Origin: SHZL01 sp963708905
GTDB lineage: Bacteria; Pseudomonadota; Gammaproteobacteria; Xanthomonadales; SZUA-36
Reading direction: 5' to 3'
DNA: 64,000 nt
Assembly: GCA_963708905.1 (NCBI GenBank)
Contig: CAVPUV010000003.1
Span: 3,142-67,141 of the forward strand
Positions 24,682 to 32,095 of the stretch are shown piece by piece. Under the pieces are notes generated by a model. That model worked only from the letters and a program-made list of their open reading frames with translations, was not told where the DNA came from and ran no database searches. Position 1 is the first letter of the stretch, and each line of letters starts with the position of its first letter. A program made the position numbers and the translations under genes.

Positions 24682-25647
24682 ATGATCTATGAAAATATCC
24701 TGGATACCATCGGCCATACCCCGGTAGTAAAAATCAATAAATTGGCTCCACCGGGCGTCACTATGTACGTCAAGCTGGAAGCGTTTAACCCCATGGGCTC
24801 GGTCAAGGACCGGCTGGCCCTGGGTATCATTCTGGATGCGGAAAAACGCGGTGCGCTCAAGCCCGGGCAAACGGTGGTCGAGGCTACATCGGGCAATACC
24901 GGCATTGCGCTGGCAATGGTTTGTGCTGTGCGTGGCTATCCATTTGTTTCCGTCATGGCTGAATCTTTTTCCGTCGAGCGGCGACGGCTGATGCGGTTTC
25001 TTGGCGCCAAAGTCGTGCTCACGCCTGCGCCGAAGAGGGCAACGGGCATGGTAAAAGCGGCTGAAGCCCTGGCCGCCAGGCATGGCTGGTTCCTGACCCG
25101 GCAGTTCGACAACCAAGCCAATCCGGCCTACCACCGCAATACCACCGGCCCGGAAGTGCTGAGTGATTTTGCCAATCGCCGGCTGGATTATTATGTCAGC
25201 GGTTACGGCACGGGTGGCACCATTACCGGCGCGGGTCAGATGATCCGTCTGGCACGTCCCGAGGTGCACATCATTTCCACCGAACCGGCCGGAGCCGCCC
25301 TGCTGGAAGGAAAGGAATGGCAACCCCACAAGATCCAGGGCTGGACACCGGACTTCATTCCGCATGTGCTGGACCGCAAGGTAGCGCACCGGAATATTCC
25401 GGTGACCGATGAGGAGGCCATCAGCACTGCACGCGCGCTGGCGGAGAAAGAGGGCATTTTCTGCGGTATCTCTTCGGGCGGCACTTTTGCCGCTGCAGTC
25501 AAAGTAGCTCATCAGGCGGAGGCCGGAGCCGTGATTCTCGCCATGTTGCCCGATACCGGGGAGCGCTATCTGTCGACACCGCTTTTCGCTGATGTGCCCG
25601 ATGGACCGGACGAAGCACAGCAGTTACTGGAGGGGCTCGATTACTAA
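24682..25647 (+). CDS. cysK: Cysteine synthase (O-acetylserine sulfhydrylase)
   Basis: 321 residues from ATG 24682, chosen for the AAAGGAAGC site before it. The enzyme makes cysteine from O-acetylserine and sulfide with pyridoxal phosphate. Features are GHTPVVKIN, the PLP lysine in NPMGSVKDRLA, the substrate loop EATSGNTGIALA, the PLP phosphate loop GYGTGGTITGAG, and SSGGTF near the C-terminus. CysM is the alternative name, but length and loops fit CysK. It completes the cysJIH-cysB-cysK sulfur block. Confidence 0.92.
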   Translation: MIYENILDTIGHTPVVKINKLAPPGVTMYVKLEAFNPMGSVKDRLALGIILDAEKRGALKPGQTVVEATSGNTGIALAMVCAVRGYPFVSVMAESFSVERRRLMRFLGAKVVLTPAPKRATGMVKAAEALAARHGWFLTRQFDNQANPAYHRNTTGPEVLSDFANRRLDYYVSGYGTGGTITGAGQMIRLARPEVHIISTEPAGAALLEGKEWQPHKIQGWTPDFIPHVLDRKVAHRNIPVTDEEAISTARALAEKEGIFCGISSGGTFAAAVKVAHQAEAGAVILAMLPDTGERYLSTPLFADVPDGPDEAQQLLEGLDY

Positions 25648-25648
25648 G

Positions 25649-25794
25649 AAAGCTCTGAATAATGCATCCATGCATTATCAGAGCACGCCAAACAAAAAAT
25701 GTGATTTTTGTTTGGCTTCATTTTCAATGAGTTGCACTCATTGAAAATGGTGGCACATCCCTGTGCCACGAAAACTCTGAATTAATCAGAGTTT
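25649..25794. repeat. Four-hairpin repeat element, copy 4 with different flanks
   Basis: About 146 bp between convergent cysK and oxyR. The core matches the other copies: CATTTTCAATGAGTTGCACT then TCATTGAAAATGGTGGCACA. The outer parts differ in sequence but keep the design: first hairpin GCTCTGAATAATGCATCCAT with ATGCATTATCAGAGC; second GCCAAACAAAAAATG with TTTTTGTTTGGC; terminal inverted repeat AAAGCTCTGAATAAT and ATTAATCAGAGTTT. In the fourth hairpin GCGGCAC/GTGCCGC has become GTGGCAC/GTGCCAC, a compensatory change. Confidence 0.8.
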
Positions 25795-25796
25795 CC

Positions 25797-26708
25797 CTAA
25801 GGTTTTGGCGGTTCCAGCAAGCCCTCTGGCAGTTCCTTGAAACACGCCGAGAGTTTGCGCAGGAACGAACCCAGAGCTGAACTGCTGCGCCATACCAGGG
25901 CAATGGTGCGGAAAGGGGCTGTGCCGGAGAACGGCCGGATGACCAGGTTATCCGTTTGCGCGATCGGTGGCTTGACACTCAACAGGGGCATCAGCGTGAT
26001 GCCGACATTGGCTGCCACCATCTGGCGCAAGGTTTCCATGCTGGTGGCGTGAAAATCGACACGCTCATGGGCACCGGCCAGCGCACAGACTTCAAGTGCG
26101 TGTTCGCGCAGGCAATGACCATCTTCCAGCAGGAGCATTTCACTGCCTTTGAGATTCTCAAGGCCGATCGTGTTTCTACCGGCCAGTTCGTGACCACCGG
26201 GTACAGCCACGACAAAAGGCTCATGGAACAGGACTTCGACTTCGAGTCCTTCATGCGCAATGGGAAGCGCGAGCAGTGCAGCATCAAGTGACCCCCGCTG
26301 CAATAAATGCAGAATGTCTTCGGTTTTTTCCTCGGACAGTTGCAGATGCAGTTGGGGGTAACGGGTGCGCAATCGTGGCATCACATGCGGCAGCAGGTAA
26401 GGCGCGAGCGTGGGGAACAAACCGAGACGCAATGTTCCTTCGTCAGGCCTGTGACTGCGGCGGGCCAGCGTGCGAATTTGTTCAATTTCATGCAGAACCA
26501 GCTGCGCACGCTGGGCAATTTCCTCACCAACTGGCGTTACCATGATGTTTCTTGGCGACCGTTCCACCAGCTGGATACCCAGTTCTTCTTCCAGCTTCAT
26601 GATCTGGGTGCTCAGGGTTGGCTGGCTGACGAAACAGGCATCGGCGGCCTTGCTGAAGTGTTTCAGGTCTGCCAGGGTGACGAAGTAGTGCAGGGCACGA
26701 AGGTTCAT
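25797..26708 (-). CDS. oxyR: Hydrogen peroxide-inducible activator OxyR
   Basis: 303 residues, same length class as E. coli OxyR (305). N-terminal LysR helix-turn-helix (AADACFVSQPTLSTQIMKLE). The two redox cysteines fall at positions 199 and 208 in LLEDGHCLREHALEVC, exactly the E. coli numbering, so peroxide sensing by a C199-C208 disulfide is well supported. It activates catalase, peroxiredoxin and related genes, none of which is in the window. Its start is 65 bp from the divergent trpS, so the two share a short promoter region. Confidence 0.94.
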   Translation of the reverse strand: MNLRALHYFVTLADLKHFSKAADACFVSQPTLSTQIMKLEEELGIQLVERSPRNIMVTPVGEEIAQRAQLVLHEIEQIRTLARRSHRPDEGTLRLGLFPTLAPYLLPHVMPRLRTRYPQLHLQLSEEKTEDILHLLQRGSLDAALLALPIAHEGLEVEVLFHEPFVVAVPGGHELAGRNTIGLENLKGSEMLLLEDGHCLREHALEVCALAGAHERVDFHATSMETLRQMVAANVGITLMPLLSVKPPIAQTDNLVIRPFSGTAPFRTIALVWRSSSALGSFLRKLSACFKELPEGLLEPPKP

Positions 26709-26773
26709 GTTGTCATTATAGACATTTACCGTAGAATACCGCCTTCGTAAGGCCCATCGATGATTTGCTGCAC

Positions 26774-27781
26774 ATGAAAAAACGTACCGTACTGACCGGC
26801 ATCACAACCACGGGAACGCCGCACCTGGGTAACTATGTGGGCGCCATCAAACCTTGCATCCAGGCCAGCCATAACGCCGATGTCCAGTCATACTATTTTC
26901 TTGCGGACTATCATGCTTTGGTCAAAAACCAGGATCCCGACAGGATGCGTCAATCCACGCTGGAGATTGCCGCCACCTGGCTGGCTTTGGGCCTGGACAC
27001 CAACACCGCGGTGTTTTACCGGCAGTCCGATATTCCGGAAATCACCGAACTGACATGGATACTCACTTGTTCCACGGCCAAGGGATTGATGAACCGCGCC
27101 CATGCCTATAAGGGCGCAGTACAGGAAAATCTCGATGCGGGAGAAGATGCGGATTTTGCGCTCACCATGGGCTTGTTTTGTTACCCGATACTGATGTCTG
27201 CCGATATCCTGATGTTCCATGCCAATGAGGTGCCGGTCGGGCGCGACCAGGTGCAACACCTGGAAATGGCGCGTGATATTGCGCAGCGCTTTAACCACCA
27301 TTACGGCGAGCTGTTCACGCTGCCAGAAGCCGTGGTCGACGAGCATGTCGCCGTGCTGCCCGGTCAGGACGGGCGCAAGATGTCCAAGAGTTATAACAAT
27401 ACGATTCCCTTGTGGCTGCCGGAAAAGCAGTTACGCAAGGCCATCATGAAGATCGTGACCAATTCCTTGCCACCCGGTCAAGCCAAGGACCCGGCTGATT
27501 CTGCGCTGTTTGCCGTGTATGCCGCTTTTGCTTCAGCCGCGCAACGCGACGAGATGCGGCAAGCTTACCGCGACGGCATCGCCTGGGGTGATGCCAAACA
27601 AATCGTTTTCGAATTGATCAACGCCGAACTGGCTGAGGCACGGGAGCGTTATCGGAGCCTGGTCGTTCAACCGCAGAAGATCGAGGAAGAATTACAACGC
27701 GGCGCGATGAAGGCACGGGCTTTTGCGACACCCTTCCTGGCCCGTATTCGTGATGCGATCGGAATACGGCGTATCGGTTGA
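26774..27781 (+). CDS. trpS: Tryptophanyl-tRNA synthetase
   Basis: 335 residues from ATG 26774 (MKKRTVLTGITTTGTPHLGN). It charges tRNA-Trp. Class I signatures are the HIGH-type GTPHLGNY and KMSKS in GQDGRKMSKSYNN. Also visible are LADYHALVKNQDP and the substrate-binding LMNRAHAYK and YPILMSADILM. Its 3' end overlaps the 3' end of proS on the other strand by 90 bp. Confidence 0.96.
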   Translation: MKKRTVLTGITTTGTPHLGNYVGAIKPCIQASHNADVQSYYFLADYHALVKNQDPDRMRQSTLEIAATWLALGLDTNTAVFYRQSDIPEITELTWILTCSTAKGLMNRAHAYKGAVQENLDAGEDADFALTMGLFCYPILMSADILMFHANEVPVGRDQVQHLEMARDIAQRFNHHYGELFTLPEAVVDEHVAVLPGQDGRKMSKSYNNTIPLWLPEKQLRKAIMKIVTNSLPPGQAKDPADSALFAVYAAFASAAQRDEMRQAYRDGIAWGDAKQIVFELINAELAEARERYRSLVVQPQKIEEELQRGAMKARAFATPFLARIRDAIGIRRIG

Positions 27782-29506
27782 GATTTCAAGCGACTGCAGG
27801 CGTGCGAGGATGTTTTCCACCGCGCCTGTCAGCGAAATTTCCTCGTTCTCCGCAGCCCGGCGATGGCGGTATTCCAGCGTGTTGCTGTCAATGCCGCGCT
27901 CACCCACAACGATGCGGTGTGGGATACCGATCAGTTCCATGTCATTGAACATGACACCGGGCCTGATGTCGCGATCGTCCAGCAGAACTTCGACCCCGGC
28001 GGCCAGCAGGTCCTGGTAAAGTTTTTCCGCCGCTTCGCGTACACGGTGTGACTTTTTCGCATTCATGGGCAGGATGGCCACCTGGAACGGAGCCAGGGGT
28101 TCCGGCCAGCAGATCCCCTTGTCATCATGATTTTGCTCTATGGCTGCCGCGACGATGCGGGAAACGCCTATGCCATAACAACCCATGGGCATGAAGTGGG
28201 GTTTGCCGTCTTCGCCCAGTACGCAGGCATTCATTGCTTTCGAGTACTTGGTGCCCAACTGAAAAATATGGCCGACCTCGATGCCGCGCGCCAGGCTGAT
28301 TTTACCCTTGCCATCCGGGCTGGCGTCACCCTCCACCACGTTGCGCAGGTCGGCATGCGGCGGCAGTTCGACATCTCTTAGCCAGTTGATACCGAAATAA
28401 TGCTGCTTATCGTTGTTGGCGCCGGCACAGAAGTCCGCCATAACGGCCACACTGTGGTCGACGATGCAGGGTATGGGCAAATGAACCGGTCCCAGCGAGC
28501 CCGGCCCCGCACCCACGGCCGCGCGGATTTCTTCCTCGGTGGCAAAGCGCAGCGGGCTGGCTACACTGCTGAGTTTGCCCGCTTTGGATTCATTCAGTGT
28601 ATGGTCGCCGCGGATCAGCAAGGCCACCAAGCTGCAATCGCTATCCAGGGCCGCTGCGACGATCAGGGTCTTGACGGTTTGCTCGATGGGTACATGGAAT
28701 TGCTCGACCAGATGCTCGATGGTATGGGCGTTCGGTGTATCCACCAGCCGCAAGGCCTCGGCAGGCTGCGGCCGGGAAATGCCGGGCAACGGCGCTTCAG
28801 CCAGCTCGATATTGGCGGCAAAATCCGAATCAGTGGAAAAAGCGATCAGGTCCTCACCGGAGTCCGCCAATACGTGGAACTCGTGCGAAGCACTGCCGCC
28901 GATGGCGCCCGAGTCAGCGCGCACAGCGCGAAAGCTCAGGCCGGCGCGCCGGAAAATACGGCAATAAACTTCATACATCTCCCAGTAAACTGTTTCCAGG
29001 CTGGCCGCATCGATATGGAATGAATACGCATCCTTCATCAGGAACTCGCGCGCGCGCATGATGCCGAAGCGCGGGCGAATCTCGTCGCGAAACTTGGTTT
29101 GAATCTGGTAAAACGTGACCGGCAGTTGCTTGTAGCTGCGCAGTTCGTTGCGCGCCAGGTCGGTTATCACTTCTTCATGGGTTGGTCCGAACACGTAGTC
29201 CCGGCCGGCACGGTCCTGGATCTTGAGCAACTGCCCGCCAAAATCCTCCCAGCGTCCGGTTTCACGCCACAACTCGGCCGGTTGCACCGCAGGCATCAAT
29301 AATTCGAGATAGCCTGCGCGGTCCATTTCTTCGCGCACAATGTTCTCGACTTTGCGTAGAACGCGCCAGCCGAGCGGTGTCCAGGTATAAATGCCGGAGG
29401 TCAGTTTGCGCATCATGCCTGCGCGCAGCATCAACTGATGACTGGCGATTTCCGCATCCGCTGGTATTTCGCGCGTGGTAAACAGGTGAAACTTGCTGGT
29501 TCTCAT
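27692..29506 (-). CDS. proS: Prolyl-tRNA synthetase
   Basis: 604 residues, bacterial ProS type with the editing (INS) insertion between motifs 2 and 3. Motif 1 region GMMRKLTSGIYTWTPLGWRV, motif 2 FRDEIRPRFGIMRAREFLMK, the INS domain around residues 225-385, motif 3 MGCYGIGVSRIVAA, then the anticodon-binding domain. E. coli ProS ends at 572 residues; here about 30 extra residues run on past the usual end and overlap trpS antiparallel. That tail may be a genuine extension or the result of one indel near 27790. Confidence 0.95.
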   Translation of the reverse strand: MRTSKFHLFTTREIPADAEIASHQLMLRAGMMRKLTSGIYTWTPLGWRVLRKVENIVREEMDRAGYLELLMPAVQPAELWRETGRWEDFGGQLLKIQDRAGRDYVFGPTHEEVITDLARNELRSYKQLPVTFYQIQTKFRDEIRPRFGIMRAREFLMKDAYSFHIDAASLETVYWEMYEVYCRIFRRAGLSFRAVRADSGAIGGSASHEFHVLADSGEDLIAFSTDSDFAANIELAEAPLPGISRPQPAEALRLVDTPNAHTIEHLVEQFHVPIEQTVKTLIVAAALDSDCSLVALLIRGDHTLNESKAGKLSSVASPLRFATEEEIRAAVGAGPGSLGPVHLPIPCIVDHSVAVMADFCAGANNDKQHYFGINWLRDVELPPHADLRNVVEGDASPDGKGKISLARGIEVGHIFQLGTKYSKAMNACVLGEDGKPHFMPMGCYGIGVSRIVAAAIEQNHDDKGICWPEPLAPFQVAILPMNAKKSHRVREAAEKLYQDLLAAGVEVLLDDRDIRPGVMFNDMELIGIPHRIVVGERGIDSNTLEYRHRRAAENEEISLTGAVENILARLQSLEISTDTPYSDRITNTGQEGCRKSPCLHRAAL

Positions 29507-29604
29507 GCTGTGATTCGCCTAAAACGGGGCATTGTAGCGGCAGGCTGGGCGGCCGGGTAGGCCCGCAGCAAAAATGTGGGTGGGGAGAACCCGCGTTGCG
29601 GTTT

Positions 29605-30129
29605 TTACTCGCAGTTTTCGGCGACCATTGCCTTGGCTTCCGCAATCAGGCGCATGCGTTCTTCGTCATCCATGCGTTCGGGCTCGCCCTGGGCATTGGT
29701 GGAGAAAACCCGCCGCGCTGGTTCCAGAGCTGCAAGACGCTCACTGGCCTGGGCACAATTTCGCTTGCGGTCCGCCTGTTCCTTGCGCTGCTGTTCGCGT
29801 GCCTGGGCCATCTGTTCGCGCTTTTGGTCCGCGTAGGAAACTTCCTCATTCGCGGCACTGTCCGCGTCAGAAACACCCTCGTTTCCCGGACTGTCCGCAT
29901 CGTTGGAATCAACAGAACCAGCTTGTGGATAAGCATCGGCGGAGCCGGGACGATAAGCCTCGGGAGCGTCCATGCTGACCGCATCGGCACGGTCCGGCGG
30001 CGTGTCGACATAGTGCACCACACCATTCTCATCCGTCCAGGTATAGATTTGCTTGCCCTGAGCATAAATGGTGCCGAGTGCTGTCATCAAGCCGGCAGCG
30101 AGAAGAAACAAGCGGATGGATTTTTTCAT
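29605..30129 (-). CDS. DUF4124 periplasmic protein
   Basis: About 174 residues from MKKSIRLFLLAAGLMTALG, a signal peptide cleaved near AQG. The mature N-terminus QIYTWTDENGVVHYVDTPPD is the DUF4124 signature (YxWxDxxGxxHYxDxPP), a short beta motif common in gammaproteobacterial envelope proteins of unknown function. It is followed by an acidic, Ser/Asp-rich linker and a charged, glutamine-rich helix (QKREQMAQAREQQRKEQADR). It lies between proS and the divergent pssA and is probably its own unit. Confidence 0.75.
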   Translation of the reverse strand: MKKSIRLFLLAAGLMTALGTIYAQGKQIYTWTDENGVVHYVDTPPDRADAVSMDAPEAYRPGSADAYPQAGSVDSNDADSPGNEGVSDADSAANEEVSYADQKREQMAQAREQQRKEQADRKRNCAQASERLAALEPARRVFSTNAQGEPERMDDEERMRLIAEAKAMVAENCE

Positions 30130-30239
30130 GTCTGCATTCCCTGCAATGATCGACATGAATGTTATAACACACTTTTATGTTTCCACAGGCTGTCTGGGCG
30201 GCAAAATGTTATCATCTCGGTCGTTCTTACGAGCATGGA

Positions 30240-31067
30240 ATGGGCATGAATCCCGGCGAAAAAAGATTTCATAAAGGCGTATACCTGTTGCCCAATGCAC
30301 TGACTACCGGTGCCTTGTTCGCTGGATTTTATTCCATTATCACCGGCATCAATGGCCATTACACGGCCAGCGCCATTGCCGTGGTAGTAGCCGGATTGCT
30401 GGATGGTCTGGATGGCCGGGTGGCGCGGCTGACCAATACTCAAAGCGAGTTCGGAGTGCAGTACGACAGCCTGTCCGACCTGATTTCATTCGGACTGGCG
30501 CCGGCCTTGCTGGCATTCAACTGGTCCCTTTCCAGCTTGCGGGAATTGGGGCCAATGGCGGGCAAGCTGGGCTGGCTCGCTGCGTTTTTGTTCGTGGCAT
30601 GCACCGCACTCCGATTGGCGCGATTCAATACGCAAGTAGGGGTGGAAGACAAAAGTTATTTTCAGGGGCTGGCCTCACCCGCGGCGGCAGGGATGCTGGT
30701 CGCCACGGTATGGTTTTTCAACGACCATGGCGTGGCCGGAGAAACGGTACGCTGGCTGATCTGGGTTGAAACCGTACTTCTCGGTCTGTTGATGTTTTCG
30801 CGTGTACGTTATTTCAGCGGCAAGGCCTGGCCTTCCGGAGACCGCATTCCAATTTATGTGCTGTTCCTGCTCGTGCTCACCTTTGTTCTGCTGGCCGTTG
30901 ATCCGCCTACCGTATTGCTGGTCATCGGTGTGGTTTATGTGAGCTCCGGTGTTGTTATCACACTGCTGCGGCGGCGACAGTGGAAGAGCCGGCGCATGAA
31001 GCGGATTCTGGCGCGGCGGCAGGAGCCAGACACCGCGGACACGACCAGGGACACGGATGAGGCATGA
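30240..31067 (+). CDS. pssA: CDP-diacylglycerol-serine O-phosphatidyltransferase
   Basis: About 275 residues (ATG 30240, or 30246 which starts MNPGEKRFHKG). It condenses CDP-diacylglycerol with serine to form phosphatidylserine, the precursor of phosphatidylethanolamine. It is the integral-membrane type with the CDP-alcohol phosphotransferase motif: DGLDGRVARL followed after a few residues by FGVQYDSLSD, carrying the expected four aspartates. Several hydrophobic helices follow, then a very basic tail (LLRRRQWKSRRMKRILARR). The stop overlaps the start of the next gene by ATGA. Confidence 0.93.
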   Translation: MGMNPGEKRFHKGVYLLPNALTTGALFAGFYSIITGINGHYTASAIAVVVAGLLDGLDGRVARLTNTQSEFGVQYDSLSDLISFGLAPALLAFNWSLSSLRELGPMAGKLGWLAAFLFVACTALRLARFNTQVGVEDKSYFQGLASPAAAGMLVATVWFFNDHGVAGETVRWLIWVETVLLGLLMFSRVRYFSGKAWPSGDRIPIYVLFLLVLTFVLLAVDPPTVLLVIGVVYVSSGVVITLLRRRQWKSRRMKRILARRQEPDTADTTRDTDEA

Positions 31068-31582
31068 GCCTGGCACGCCGCAATCAATACCTCGGCGCGA
31101 TGGGGATCGACCTGTGGGTTCCGCGGACAACTGCAACACGGGTGAGCGCAGCCGCCCGCAGGCCGGCACCGTCGGAGGAAACCTCGGCACTGCAGCCGGA
31201 CACGCCCATGGCATGCGGTTTGACCCTTGCCGGCAGAGTTGTTCTCGGACCGGGAGCAGGCAGCACTTTGTTGCTGTGCAGCAAGCCCGGCGAGGCTGCC
31301 ACTGCCCTTGCCGCCGATATCGCCCGCAGCCTGGGAAGCGAGCCCGTCTGGAGCTGGCCCGCGCATGATGAGTCTGTGCCGGGCATGCCCCTGGAGCAGG
31401 CCATTGAGGAACGCCTGTTTACGCGGGTGCTGGTTTTTGGCCATGACCTGCTTGCACCTGCGGCAGACCCCGGCGTACAGGTCATCGGCAGCGCCCGCCT
31501 GATCCGGGTGGATTCCATTCCGGTGCTGGTGCAGAGTGGTGCTGCGCGGCGCGCCTTGTGGCTGGCACTGAGTGAATACTGA
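31064..31582 (+). CDS. holD: HolD-like protein (DNA polymerase III psi subunit)
   Basis: 172 residues. The start RRNQYLGAMGIDLWVPR resembles the chi-binding N-terminus of psi (RRDWQLQQLGITQWSL in E. coli). The C-terminal half is hydrophobic with VLVFGHDLLA, VIGSARLIRVDSIPVLVQ and ARRALWLALSEY, similar to the end of psi. Position directly before rimI matches E. coli holD-rimI. Psi links the clamp loader to chi (HolC), whose gene is at 34916 in this window. Sequence similarity within this family is low, so the call leans on gene order. Pro/Ala-rich residues 25-48 are probably a linker. Confidence 0.6.
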   Translation: MSLARRNQYLGAMGIDLWVPRTTATRVSAAARRPAPSEETSALQPDTPMACGLTLAGRVVLGPGAGSTLLLCSKPGEAATALAADIARSLGSEPVWSWPAHDESVPGMPLEQAIEERLFTRVLVFGHDLLAPAADPGVQVIGSARLIRVDSIPVLVQSGAARRALWLALSEY

Positions 31583-32087
31583 AACGGAGATGCTGTACCC
31601 GGTGGTCAGGTATCTGACTGCGGCCGATCTTGACCGGGTGCTGGAAATCGAACAGTCTGCATACCCCTTTCCGTGGACACGGGGAATCTTTGCAGATTGT
31701 CTACGCGTGGGTTATGACTGCCGCGGCTTGCAACTGGGATCTCTATTGGTTGGATATGCGGTGCAAACCCAGTTCGCGGGCGAATGTCACCTGCTCAATT
31801 TGTGTATTGAACCTGCCTGGCATCGCCGGCGTTTGGGCAGTCTGCTGCTGGAGCAAACCATTCTCCAGGCAAGAAACGGCTATTGTTCAAGCGTATTTCT
31901 GGAAGTACGGCCCAGCAACCGTGCCGGCATGATGCTTTACCGTAAACGGGGATTTTACATCGTCGGGGAACGACCGGATTACTACCGCGCCAGGCAGGGA
32001 CGCGAAAGCGCCATCATCATGCGCCTTGACCTTGATGAATTGCCCGCGCAGCGGTTACATGCCGTAGTCCCACACGATCCGTTTTAA
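31572..32087 (+). CDS. rimI: Ribosomal protein S18-alanine N-acetyltransferase
   Basis: 171 residues from GTG 31572 (overlapping the previous gene; an ATG at 31590 is possible). GNAT acetyltransferase: LTAADLDRVLEIEQSAYPFP at the start, W-T-R-G, then the acetyl-CoA loop RRRLGSLLLEQ and the C-terminal VFLEVRPSNRAGMMLYRKRG followed by RPDYYRARQGRESAIIM, which is diagnostic for RimI (N-acetylation of S18). It is convergent with valS, 8 bp apart. Confidence 0.93.
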   Translation: MNTETEMLYPVVRYLTAADLDRVLEIEQSAYPFPWTRGIFADCLRVGYDCRGLQLGSLLVGYAVQTQFAGECHLLNLCIEPAWHRRRLGSLLLEQTILQARNGYCSSVFLEVRPSNRAGMMLYRKRGFYIVGERPDYYRARQGRESAIIMRLDLDELPAQRLHAVVPHDPF

Positions 32088-32095
32088 CGGCAAAT

